A DNA stretch of 64,000 nucleotides from Galeruca laticollis (Eukaryota > Arthropoda > Insecta > Coleoptera > Chrysomelidae), in NCBI GenBank assembly GCA_963921935.1, contig OY998175.1, forward strand, positions 151,271,309 to 151,335,308, in the 5' to 3' direction. How positions within the stretch are numbered: the stretch's first letter is position 1; each line of letters begins with the position of its first letter. The translations under genes were made by a program, and so were the position numbers. This document shows positions 11,802 through 22,437 of this stretch, one piece after another. Under the pieces are notes generated by a model that saw nothing but the letters and a program-made list of their open reading frames with translations, searched no databases and was not told the DNA's origin.

Positions 11802-13945
11802 ATGCGAGGTAGACAACCCGAACCACAAACGTTTGTCTCTCTGTATAAGGAATATTCTTCCTTTATGAAAGAATATTTGGATCTTAACCACATGGAGGCT
11901 GTGTCAGAGAACTCTCGTCCTATGTTTTGTTACTATATTCCTCATCATGCTGTAGTAAGACCTGATAGTTTGACCACCAAATTGAGAGTGGTATTTAACG
12001 CTTCTGCGCAGGTTGCCAATCAGAATTCTCTGAATCAGTGTTTGCTGACTGGGAAAAAGCTGCAGCAGGATATTTTTACTATTTTGTTGGGTTTCCGACT
12101 TCCTAGATATGTCTTATCTACTGATATCAAACAGATGTATAGGCAAATACGAGTTGATAAAACTCATTCTGATTATCAAAGGATCATATTTAGGTTTTCT
12201 CCTGATGAAGTTTTGCAGGGGTTTCGGTTGTTGACAGTAACCTATGGTGATTCGTCAGCCCCTTTTCTGGCTTTAAGGACCTTGTTGCAGCTGTGTGAAG
12301 ATGAAGGAAGGGAGTTTCCCCTTGCCGCTGAAGTATTACGTAACAGCACTTACGTTGATGATATCGTTGGTGGTGCTGATACTTTAGAAATGGCGCAAGA
12401 TCTTCGAAACCAGTTAATATCCTTATTAGCCCGAGGTCAATTTGAACTGCGCAAGTGGTCCAGTAATGATTTACGCTTGCTAGATGATTTGCCTGACTCT
12501 CATATAGGTAGAAAACCCATTTCTTTTTGATAATGATAGTTGTTCTTCTCATTTAAAAATCCTTGGTCTTGTATGGAATCCACAAACGGATTGTTTTTCC
12601 TTTCGGGTGACTGCTCTGGACAAGTCTTGTACTAAGCGAAGTATGTTGTCAGAATTGGCCAGAGTATTTGATCCTGTAGGTTTTCTCGCCCCATGACTTT
12701 GTTTACTAAGCATCTTATTCAACGTTTGTGGTTATCTGGAATAAATTGGGATGACTCTCCTCCAAAAATAATTTGTGATATTTGGAACCAATATAAGGAA
12801 CAGCTTTCATCCCTTGTGCATCTTCAAGTACCTCGTTTTATGTCCGTGTCAAGCTATGCTACTTGTGAGCTGCATGGATTTTGTGACAGTAGTGAGAAGG
12901 GTTATGCTGCGGTCATTTATTTGCGTTTTGTGTTACCAGATGGTCAGATTCGTGTCTTTTTTGTATGTGCGAAGTCGAAAGTGGCTCATATTCGCACTGT
13001 TAGTATTCCCCGTTTGGAGTTGTCTGCCGCTGTGTTACTGGCCAAAATCTTGCCTTTTCTAGTCAGAATTTTAGAAGTTAAGCTTACAATTGAGAAGTTA
13101 GTGGCTTGGTCCGACTCTGAGATTTCCCTCAGTTGGATAAAATCCTCTCCTCATCGATGGAAGACCTTCGTTTCCAATCGAGTAGCTTATATACAGGAAT
13201 GCATACCTCCTGATAGTTGGTTCCATGTTCCTTCTGCTCATAATCCCGCTGATTTGGCTTCCAGAGGTGTTTTACCGGCGTTGATGTTGGAGCAGTCTCA
13301 TTGGTTCGTAACCTTTGTTTGTTACGCCGATGGTAATTTTTTTGAAACATTGCTACAAAACAATTCTGAATTTGTGTTTATTCAACGTCTTTTAGCTTGG
13401 ATTTTGAGATTTGTTCACAATTACAAGTTTCCCCTGCAGAAAAAGGCGGGTCCATTATGTTCCAATGAACTTTATGAGTCACTGATGCTTTTAGTTAAAT
13501 ATTCTCAATCTCGATATTTCGAGAAAGAGTTACAGGGAAACGTATTTTCTGAACCTTTTCGAAAGTTGTGTTGTTTTATTGATCATCGAAAGATATTACG
13601 GGTCGGAAGTTGTCTTCAATATTTACCTGTTTCTGTTGATAAAAAATTTCCTTGTATATTACCTCGCGAAAGTAGATTAACTTATTTGCTCATCGACTAT
13701 TATCATAAAAAATATTTTCATGCCGGGTGGTTACGTACCGTGCATTTTTTACTTGCCCAATCTTTTTGGATTTTATCTCCTAAGCGAGCTATAAGCTCGG
13801 TTTTGTTTAAATGCATTTCATGCTGGAAGCAAAATCCTCAGCATTACCAACCTGTTATGGGTAATTTACCCTTAGTTAGAATTTCTCAGATTAAACCCTT
13901 AATTCTGGCGTTGATTTTGGTGGTCCGTTTTCTGTTGTAATGTTA
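11802..13945 (+). pseudogene. BEL/Pao retrotransposon pol: RT, RNase H, integrase zinc finger; truncated
   Basis: The first frame (11802-12530) is BEL/Pao reverse transcriptase: TKLRVVFNASA, LSTDIKQMYRQI, and the catalytic STYVDDIVGGAD box. A shift near 12530 and a stop near 12693 lead to a 415-residue frame (12693-13940). This holds the Pao-specific HGFCDSSEKGYAAVIY and IPRLELSAAVLLAK blocks, an RNase H aspartate (AWSDSEISLSWI), and the integrase H2C2 zinc finger (HAGWLRT ... KCISCWK). The end of the frame is shifted just where the integrase core should start (a GVDFGGPF text in another frame). The element stops there, so protease, most of integrase and both LTRs are missing. Confidence 0.85.
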
Positions 13946-15388
13946 ATGTTATAGGGAGAAAATTTGTTTGTTTTGTTGGTTCTCTTCCTTAAAACATGTG
14001 CAACCAAATTATCTGTAGATATGAGTCCAGCGTCCTGTATGTCGATATCTTCCGGTATAGTAGAAAATGGGGTGCTGGACCTAGAAAAGTAGGTCTCTCC
14101 AGCTTTAATGTAACATTTTTGTATAATTCGGACATTGTCTCTGTTCTCCTTTTCTTCTACAACTTCTATATGGTTAATAGGGAGGCAATTAAAGCTGCAT
14201 GCAGAGAGAATGTAATTTATAACCTTCTTCCTTGCGAAGGATTCTTTTGGTAAATTTATTTGTAATCCCGTCAACTTTCTTGTATTGCTGTTACCCCAAT
14301 AAACATATTGCAACATATTGTTAAACACAAGACAACAGCTGTTCTGTAGACTCTCGGTCAACTTTGTCCACGTTTTTGCAATCGAAACAGAGTATAACGG
14401 AGAATTTTGGAAGTACAATTTACTATCTTGTAGCAGAGTTATGCAATCTTCTAAAGGACTGTAACCTTCTCCATGGAAGTTTTCAATTGTGTAGTTATAT
14501 ATCGTAGCTTCTAACCTGGTAATACCATGCTTCTTGGCCAATGCAGAAGAGAAAGTTTCCTTCAATCTTGCGTCTGGGCAGTTGACGAAATCTATAATAT
14601 AGTTTCCAATGCTCTTGTTAACTCCAGGACTGGTTATTTGATAAATAAATGTGTTGTATATTTTAACTCTTGCATTAGATGTGAGCCACGTAAGGCAATC
14701 TATGCCAACTGTTGTATCATTGTTTACAATAACGTTGCATCTTTCCTTGTACTCTCCTTGGATGCAAAAGTTAAAGTTGTTTGTTGAATAATTAATCATT
14801 TCTTCTTTGTTAAAAATTCCTGCAAAATCCTGCGTTATGTCCAAGTCCATTAGGTAGTAATCTTCCTTTCGAAGTTGCTCCAATAAATCCGGTATTTCTT
14901 CAAGTAACCTGTCGAGTTTAACGTTCGCCAATTCTACTTTGTATGAAATGCACACAGGTCCTTTATGTTTCCTTTTAATAATTTCCAAATCTTCTCCGAT
15001 TACTTTTCTTGTTCCAATGGCAAGTGGGTTGTTACTTAATAGGAGGAAAGGCAGCTTAGCTTTAACACCATGTTTTGCAGAAACCAATTCGCCAAATTTT
15101 CCACGTATATAACTATTAAAAGAACCACATATTTCTTTTTTGACAAGTTTAGAATTTACATCGCAGTCCTCTAAGCCGCATACCTTTACAAGCATTATGT
15201 TCTGCAATTGGTGTAAGTCCATCTTCCAGCGGCTGTTCGCCTTCCGTGTATTTAATATTTCCAATATCTGTAATCAGATTGCTACCTTCCAAATTTTCCA
15301 ACAAGAGCCATAATCCAAATCTCTCATCGGTCGGTTTGACCTTCCTACCATAAAATTGGGAAACACTAAACATTTTGGAGCTTGCCAT
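13891..15388 (-). pseudogene. uncharacterised replication-initiator-like protein divergent from a PolB fragment
   Basis: The gene starts at ATG 15388 (MASSKMFSVSQFYGRK) and shifts frame once near 15195 into a 457-codon frame ending at 13891. The last dozen or so codons run into BEL/Pao sequence, so the true C-terminus is uncertain. I do not recognise a named family. Three spaced strands resemble plasmid Rep_trans-type initiators: DLDITQDF (about residues 140-147), NARVKIYN (197-204) and ITRLEATIYNY (248-258), followed by a long tail. That comparison is from memory of the fold pattern, not an alignment. It is transcribed away from the polymerase fragment at 15516 across a 127-bp gap. The length, low stop density and single frameshift suggest fairly recent loss. 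A simple alternative is an unknown ORF of a Maverick-like element. Confidence 0.45.
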
Positions 15389-15396
15389 GTTAACAG

Positions 15397-15507
15397 TTTC
15401 AGCGAAAATCGAATACTGAGCGTTAAAAAATGTTACTTTCCGTAGGTATGCTATCGCAGAAACGGGTGCGAGAAGGGGTGGGGGTCGCCGAAACTGCTTC
15501 GCTGAAA
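15397..15507. repeat. inverted repeat in the divergent intergenic gap
   Basis: TTTCAGCGA (15397-15405) is matched by its exact reverse complement TCGCTGAAA (15499-15507). CAGTTT (15394) pairs with AAACTG (15491). The repeat lies between the two divergent starts and could be an element end, an origin-like site or a shared promoter element. Confidence 0.5.
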
Positions 15508-15515
15508 GTAAAGTA

Positions 15516-16268
15516 ATGTGGTTTTCTTACCTATATGAAAACCTGCAAATATGGTTGAATAAACCGATATATCTAGGAATGGCAATTTTAGATCTGGCTA
15601 AAACTACGATCTATGATTTTCACTATGAGTACATGGCGAACCGTTTTAGTGAAAACTGTACTGTGCTGTATACTGATACCGATAGTCTTATATATGAGAT
15701 TGGAGAACAAGATCCCTATGAAGTAATGAAGATTGATTGTTATAAATATTTCGACACCTCAGACTATCCTCTTGATAACGTTTACGAAATTCCTCAAGTT
15801 AATAAGAAGGTTCTTGGGATGATGAAGGATGAGAACAATGGTATCATAATGACCGATTATATTGGGTTACGGTCTAAATTGTATGCAACGCGGTTACTAA
15901 CCTCTGAAGATGGTCTAGCGGAAAAACAAAAACGTCTTGCGGATGATGGTTATGACAAAAAAGAAATAGACCGTCTTATTCGAAATGTTGGAGTAACTAA
16001 AAAAGCTAAAGGGGTAAAGTCGTCAGTTGTGAAGACCGTAATCACATTTGAAGATTATGAAGAATGCCTTGATACCTTCACACAGAAAACAGTTTCCCAA
16101 AATCTCATTCGTGCCGAGAAACATCTGGTCCATTCAATTATCCAAAATAAAGTAGCACTCAGTCCGGAGGATAACAAACGCTATATTGTTCATGATTCCG
16201 ATGAAACCTTACCCTGGGGCCACTATTCCATTGATGCATATATGGATGTCGATGCCAATATTCCTTAA
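15516..16268 (+). pseudogene. type B DNA polymerase (protein-primed, Polinton/Maverick-like), C-terminal fragment
   Basis: The 250-residue frame begins inside the polymerase domain (LNKPIYLGMAILDLAKT). The catalytic motif C is intact (LYTDTDSLIYEI, about residues 50-62), then come MKDENNGIIMTDYIGLRSKLYA and the C-terminal text RYIVHDSDETLPWGHY. This combination is that of protein-primed PolB found in Polinton/Maverick transposons and related invertebrate linear DNA elements, which would copy element DNA in the nucleus. The exonuclease domain and polymerase motifs A and B are missing upstream, so only about a quarter of a normal polymerase is present. No capsid, ATPase, protease or integrase genes accompany it here. 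Confidence 0.8.
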
Positions 16269-16417
16269 AAATTTATATAAAAAGTATTATTATTTTCATT
16301 TGTTATATTTTACAATTTTATATTGTACAATAAAATGTTTATTCAATTGTTCTTTATTTTGATACCCCATTATCGACTGACTGAGCATGGGTGACGTCAT
16401 CAGCATGGTACACTTGT

Positions 16418-16745
16418 GCCCTTATGGCTTTACATGTTTACCTATTGTCCTCTCTTCTTCATAATGTCGTTTATTCCACTTCAATCCCACCAATAATAAC
16501 AGAGATATGTGTTAGTGCCCTTATGGCGTCTTTGTACATTCTGTAAAAATGCTCCACCTATCACAATGGCGTTTGTTCGACTTCAATCCGACCAATAATA
16601 ACAGATATATATGCTATTGCCCTTATGGCTTTACATGTTTACCTCTTGTCCTCTCTTCTTCATAATGTCGTTTATTACACTTCAATCCGACCAATCAGAG
16701 ATATGTGCTAGGGCCCTTATGGCATCTTTGTACATCCTGTATAAT
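16418..16745. repeat. tandem repeat, 201-bp unit, about 1.6 copies
   Basis: GCCCTTATGGCTTTACATG starts at 16418 and again at 16619. The following text (TTGTCCTCTCTTCTTCATAA, then CACTTCAATCC, then GAGATATGTG) repeats with few changes. A shorter internal GCCCTTATGGC occurs mid-unit. A TGACGTCA palindrome lies just upstream at 16391. No coding content. Confidence 0.8.
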
Positions 16746-16979
16746 TATCTAACGTCAGTACAAGGTGGATGCGCACGCGGTACAAGATTGCTAACGGCCG
16801 ACTTGACGCATGCGCAGATCGCAATTGCGTCAAAAATTACCACGATGGACCTTGGCGATTTCCCATGTTAATTTACATAAGGAATGGTCTAGAACCGGTG
16901 TTGCTTCTTTACTTGCCTAGACCACATTTATGTAAAAAATTTAAATTATGAATATAATAATATTAAATCATTTATTTTT
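16746..16979. other. non-coding spacer
   Basis: No supported gene. Short open frames here are not matched by any motif, and AT content rises toward the LINE that follows. Confidence 0.4.
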
Positions 16980-19280
16980 GACTACGGAATAACTGACCAT
17001 CTCCCTATAGCACTAATCATTCAATTTAAAGAGACATATGAAACAAAAAATGAAAATCAACCTAAAAAATTTATTAATTATCCAAAGTTAAGAGAACAGT
17101 TACGAAATAAAAATTGGCAAAATATATACACGATTACTGGGGTGAATGAATGTACAGATCAATTCCTTCCTATCTTACAGCAAAGTATCGAAGAATGTAC
17201 AAGTATTGTAAAAAGATCGAAAATTGAAAAGGCTAGAAACCATGGATTACTGCGGGATTACTAAAATCTATAAACGAAATAAACAAAATCTATAAAAAAC
17301 TTAAAAGTACTCCTAATGACATAACTCTTAAATAAAAAATATCATGACTATAAAAACAAATTAAAAATACTCATAAAAAATGCAAAGAAGACTTATTTTA
17401 ATAACTTAATCAATAAAAACTCCAATTCATCTGCAACACTATGGAAATGTGTAACTGTTATATGTGGCAAATCCAAATCTGAAAGTAAAATAGATAACAT
17501 TTTAAATGAAAAAAGTCAACTAATTAATGGCACCAAAGATATAGCCAATGCCTTTAATAATGTTTTTAGTGATTTGGGGAAAAATTATGCCCAAAAGATA
17601 CCCTCCCCCCAAAATTATGCTGAGAATATACAAACTCTAGACACAACTATGTATTTGTACCTCACAGATGAAGCTGAAGTCAAACATACTATAAAAGAAA
17701 TAAAACATGAAATAGTTACTCCACTTACCTATATGATAAACAAATGCTTTAGTTCGGGAATCTTTCTTAAGTCGCTGAAAACAGGGTTAATTAAGCCTAT
17801 TTTTAAAAACGTTGATATAATTGTCAATTTTTTAGAATTTTCAACAATTTTTATTATATTGTGGAATTAACTAGAAACCGTGAGTTTCATTTAAAACACT
17901 AATATGAGTAGATTCCACCAAGTAAGGGTCGAGACAGTTAATTTCAACGGTGATATATCTAAAACGGAGAATTATCGGCCAATAACTCGCATTTCAACGA
18001 TAAATAAAAATTTTGAAAAGATCTTAAAATGTAGGCTAATTAAATTCTTCAATAAGAATAACATTATTTCAGAAAATCAGTATGGCTTTAGAGATGGAAA
18101 ATCCACGGAGGATGCAATATGCTCATTAGTAGAAACGTTATACAATTCCTTAGATAGAAAAATCCCTGCAGCTTGCATCTTTGTGGACCTCCCTAAGGCT
18201 TTTGATAGCGTAAATCATAAAAAATTATTAAACAAATTAAAATTCGACGGTGGGCGTGGATTAACTTATAAGCTATTAGAGAGTTATCTGAGTGAGCGAA
18301 AACAATATGTAACCATCGACAATTGCATAAGCGAGGCTATAAATGTTACCTATGGCGTGCCACAAGGCTCTGTACTGGGCCCGCTGCTATTCAATATCTA
18401 TTTAAATAGCCTACTTTTCCTGGACATAAGGGGCAAAATTATTAGCTTCGCCGATTATACTGCCCTACTTTTTACCGCTCCTACGTGGGCTCAGTTGACA
18501 ACACAAGCTGAAATCGCTTTAAAAAAAATAAAAACCTGATTTCAATTTAATGAACTAACACTAAATGTAGAAAAAACAAAATATATGCCTTTCACATCAT
18601 ACCAGACAGGTCTACCAAATCTCGGATATTTGGATATTGACATGACTACTAAAATTCCAGAAGTAGATAGGATTAAATATCTTGGAATTATTATTGATCG
18701 TCATCTCAAATGGGATCTGCAAACAAAAAATATTGCTAACAAACTAAGAGGATTACTGTCAAGGTTTAAATATTTGAGAGACATCTTGGATATACACCAC
18801 TTGAAAATGTTGTACTTTTCGTTAGTGCAGTCACAGCTGAGCTATGGCATCTCTGGTTGGGGTGGAGTATATTATTGCCACATTGAAAATGCAAATGTAC
18901 TACAAAGGTGGATATTACGAATTATTTACCAAAAGAGTATCAGGTTTCCAAGTGATGAGTGATATGTAATGAGTCAAGTTATGGATTTAAGGCAATTATA
19001 CTGCCTTAAAATACTGCTCTACCTAAAACGAAATGAACATATATTAGAACGTCTTGAACACACTCATGATACTAGGCATAAACAGAACACATACAACTTA
19101 CCTAAAAGAGAAAAAACTATTGGACAACACTGCTTTGGTTACTTGGGCCCAAAAATTCTAAGTCGAGTACCTGTAGAACTACAAAACATTGAAGGATATA
19201 AGAGCTTTAAATGTGAAATAAAAAAATGGATATTATCAAAAAATAGAGACTTTTTCCAAAATATAATAAACAAGATATAA
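16980..19280 (+). pseudogene. CR1/Jockey-group LINE remnant (endonuclease end, RT, C-terminus)
   Basis: The start reads as the end of an apurinic endonuclease (DYGITDHLPIALII), then the endonuclease-RT linker with stops, then RT: NYRPITRIST, NQYGFRDGKSTEDAI, VDLPKAFDSVNH, YGVPQGSVLGPLLFNIYLN. The catalytic box reads FADYTALLF, so the second aspartate has become tyrosine. After a stop near 18538 the frame resumes (YLGIIIDRHLKW ... LSYGISGWGG) and, after one more stop at about 18961, continues to 19280. A non-LINE segment interrupts it at about 17812-17935. The 5' half is missing. The 3' end abuts the fold-back element. Confidence 0.8.
17812..17935. repeat. dispersed short repeat inserted in the LINE
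   Basis: This AT-rich stretch (TAGAATTTT ... ATTGTGGAATTA ... CTAGAAACCGTGAGTTTCA) has a diverged copy at about 34658-34760 inside the hAT element. It separates LINE codons for KPIFK from NYRPI. I see no clear inverted ends. Confidence 0.5.
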
Positions 19281-19318
19281 AAAGAAAAATATGTGGTTGT
19301 ATGTGTGTGCGAATATTA

Positions 19319-20334
19319 GACTAAGAGCCGGACGGGAAAAATTTACTACTTACGTTCGGCACCATGAGTGCCCATCAACTAAGTACTACCGCCTGAAGAA
19401 AAACGTTTCAGCACTATGCCGTCTATTTTGCGCGGCACATGGGTTATCTGCGAAAAGTCAAACTTGGTATTTTTGTACCTGGTAAATTAATTAAATCTGA
19501 ATGTACGGCATTTCGAACCAAGCTATATATTAGAAAACTAAGACAAAAAAACCTTGTGCCGTACAAAAATTACGGTGCTGGAAAGAATAAATAATTTCCA
19601 TTTTCCGCAAATTTTCTTCGAATAAAAAATTATTGAAAACTGTACGGCATTTCGGGTTTAAGTAAATAAATACATTCAAAAGAAATATTATACTATGCCG
19701 TATCATTCCTCTGGCACTAAGTGCTTTTACCTTGACGCCCATGCTGTCATTTCAACCCCTTCGAAAAAAATCATTAGAGGCACCTTAAAATTAGAAGAAT
19801 TAGAAAGTACAATATAAAAATAAACGTTAAGTAATAGTGCCGTACATTTTTGTGCGTACATTTTGTGCCGTACTTCCTCTAATGATTTTTTTCGCAGGGG
19901 TTGAAATTTCAGCATGGGCGTCAAGGTAAAAGCACTTAGTGCCAGAGAAATGATACGGCATAGTATAATATTTCTTTTGAATGTATTTATTCACTTAAAC
20001 CCGAAATGCCGTACAGTTTTCTATGATTTTTTCTTCGAAGAAAATTTGCGGAAAATGGAAATTATTTATTCTTTCCAGCACCGTAATTTTTGTACGGCAC
20101 AAGGTTTTTGTGTCTTAGTTTTCCAATATCTAGCTTGTTTCGAAATGTCGTACATTCAGATTTAATTAATTTACCAGGTACAAAAATACCAAGTTTGACT
20201 TTTCGCAGATAACCCATGTGCCACGCAAAATAGACGGCATAGTGCTCAAACGTTTTTCTTTAGGCGGTAGTAATTAGTTGATGGGCACTCATGGTGCCGA
20301 ACGTAAGTAGTAAATTTTTCCCGTCCGGCTCTTA

Positions 20335-20337
<3 letters not shown>
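19319..20337. mobile_element. 1.02-kb fold-back element with 462-bp inverted arms
   Basis: The left arm (19319-19780) is matched almost base for base by the reverse complement of the right arm (19876-20337), leaving a loop of about 95 bp. Tips are GACTAAGAGCCGG and CCGGCTCTTAGTC, with TA on both outer sides, as expected for a TA target duplication. Both arms and the loop carry many copies of a GTACGGCA/TGCCGTAC word (for example about 19502, 19555, 19641, 19694, 19839, 19866). Short frames inside are mirror images of each other and are not genes. It is a non-autonomous element. I cannot identify the transposase that moves it. Confidence 0.9.

Positions 20338-20370
<33 letters not shown>
20338..20370. 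repeat. (TA)n microsatellite
   Basis: A TA tract directly at the right tip of the fold-back element, then a TG-rich tail. Confidence 0.9.
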
Positions 20371-20376
<6 letters not shown>

Positions 20377-20644
20377 ATGTATGTGTTGAGAATTAATTTA
20401 TATCTACCTACCCGACTCATTATATCTACTGAGCTTGTCAATACTATACAGAATTGATCATTATTATTATACTAATACTATCAATACTAAAAATAATATT
20501 TACTTAATTGTATCTTTATAATTTAATTTTACTGTATCTATTTATTATATCACACACAAGTTGTTGGTAACCTAGTTACTCTCAGCTTCAATGATTACTT
20601 GTTTACTTCTACATCAAAAATGTTAGTTAAATCACATACCTGCC

Positions 20645-20817
20645 TAACTTCTTTTTACATATAACACCTGTCTCACCGTCCTTTTTTACTCTGCGATATA
20701 AGGTAGTTAGCGGAACTCCAAAAGCTGCTTCCGTCAACATTCGTTCTCCACTGCTGCAATCATATCCTCTTCTGACCACTCTTTCTGGTGAGTTTTCCTT
20801 TTGTAAGTCCTTGCCAT
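20645..20817 (-). pseudogene. pogo-like transposase N-terminal (psq-type HTH) fragment
   Basis: From ATG at 20817 the minus strand reads MARTYKRKTHQKEWSEEDM, then after a one-base shift near 20745 continues as MLTEAAFGVPLTTLYRRVKK. This is the pipsqueak/CENP-B-type helix-turn-helix that starts pogo/Tigger transposases and binds the element ends. The rest of the protein is absent. A TTTCACTTTGTCCC word at about 20898 resembles the motif beside the pogo C-terminal half at 7.7-9.1 kb, so both may derive from one family. Confidence 0.7.
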
Positions 20818-21811
20818 ATTAAATAGCTGAAAAGGCAAAGCCATCAGTTAATTTTTCCCTAAAGCTAAGATTTTTCACATTGCTTCCAATTTTATGTTTC
20901 ACTTTGTCCCTAAAGAACATTTTTTTGTTTATCCTAAATTAAAGGAACAATATTTTCTGTTTGTAGGCTATGTTGACACAAAAGATACATTAATAGCTAC
21001 TAATTCAGATAGACGTACTGAAAAATGGATATATTCCAAAACTTTATACAAAAACACATTTTTTTCGTAATTTGTTGTTTTTCGTAGCTACATATGTACC
21101 ACAGACAACACTGTAGCAACTGATTAGGTATAGTACGCGCAAAACATATTGTGCAGCAATGTAATGGTATATCCCCTTTAAGTTACGTAGCGGAACTAGA
21201 CTCTGAAAGGTATTAATATTTTGTTTTCTTTTACCAATACCACTACACTTTACCTTGATGTAAGCCTACCAACTAAAAAGCGAGTGTGGTTTATCTATGA
21301 TGAACACCTGCTGTGTTTGAAAAAATTGCTGTCTCAAAATATACTTATAGTTCAGTCAAAGATGGGAAAAATAATAAGTAATTTGAAATTTAAATCGCTA
21401 ATTCTTCTTAATAAATCGAGATATAAGGTAGTGTTAATTGTCTGAAGATGTTTTCAAATATAAATAGGTTAATATTGTTTAAAGGAATGTATTTTGTTCT
21501 ATGTATTAACGCTAAGTATCTTAAAAAGTAGGATGGCACTCCATAGTTGCGGGTTAAAAATAATCGTTAGACAGTCGATACATGTATTTAATAATTATAA
21601 AATACATTTTAACGATTGTTAGTTGAAATTATAATATCAAGTGAATATATCGTCAAATAAGCATTTTAAATTATTTTATTGACTGGACTAGGACATTATT
21701 CAAATCAAAGGATAAGCCGAAACTTTAAAGTTCGAACTATATCTCTTACGTGAACTATACTTCTCTCGGCCTACAGCATAAATGTGACGGCACTAGTATA
21801 GCTCAAAAATA
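20818..21811. other. non-coding spacer before hAT copy B
   Basis: Apart from the pogo flank near 20900 I see no domain. A 74-codon frame at 21221-21445 has no recognisable motif or splice context. Confidence 0.4.
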
Positions 21812-21819
21812 CATGTTTT
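21812..21819. repeat. left 8-bp target-site duplication of hAT copy B
   Basis: CATGTTTT immediately precedes the CAGTGG tip and is repeated at 35830-35837. Eight base pairs is the normal hAT target duplication. Confidence 0.85.
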
Positions 21820-22140
21820 CAGTGGTATAGTGTGGGCCATTGTTGCCCGGGACGGAATCATAATTTGCCGCCCCTTTGACTTCAGAAAATAATGATATTG
21901 GTGTTGGTGAGAAAAAAAGTAATCATATGAAAGGACTGAGCGAAACATATTTATTTCAAAACCATGTAATTATAGTACGCCGGTGTTCAAAACCTATTAC
22001 ACCATAAAAATAACGTCTTGTATAAGTCTAAAATTCAACTTTTCGGGCCTTACGCCCAGCAAAATCATTTATAATTTCGTCAACGTTCATTTCGTCCGTT
22101 ACACTTTGTTCTATTGACAAAATGGCCAAATCACTGAATC

Positions 22141-22437
22141 TTATGGAGCTTGTGGTAGACCCAAGTAATTTTTTATTAATTTCAGCTTTGAGATGCTACG
22201 CTCACATGAAGCAACGCTGATAGCTATAGTTAAAAAAATTCTAAACATAATTACAATATTAGGTACGCAAATACCATAGTTACATTGCTGAATAAATTCT
22301 AAATGCTCGAGAGATCCTTTCACGGCATTGTCTTGAGCTTTAGCATCAGCCAAAGCAACGAAATTGCGTAACCTCTCGATTTCCATCTCATCCACATAGA
22401 TATCACAATGCCCTTGGAACATTTCCTGTCTTAACCG
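22141..22437 (-). pseudogene. hAT transposase C-terminal part of copy B
   Basis: The frame reads RQEMFQGHCDIYVDEMEIERLRNF, then QQCNYGICVPN and the dimerisation signature TIAISVASCERSISKLK. It matches 1400-1690 of copy A, where the C is likewise followed by ERSF/ERSI. The upstream edge coincides with an (AAT)n tract, which is the junction with the inserted LINEs and adds a run of asparagines in frame. It is disconnected from the rest of the transposase. Confidence 0.8.

Noticed and set aside
12190..13350. Minus-strand frames opposite BEL/Pao pol
   Set aside because: They are antisense to well-conserved RT and RNase H codons.
13996..14787. Plus-strand frames opposite the Rep-like gene
   Set aside because: They are shorter and unrecognisable, while the minus frame is 457 codons long.
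19530..20165. Three short proteins within the fold-back element
   Set aside because: The frames on opposite strands are mirror images created by the inverted arms and match no domain.
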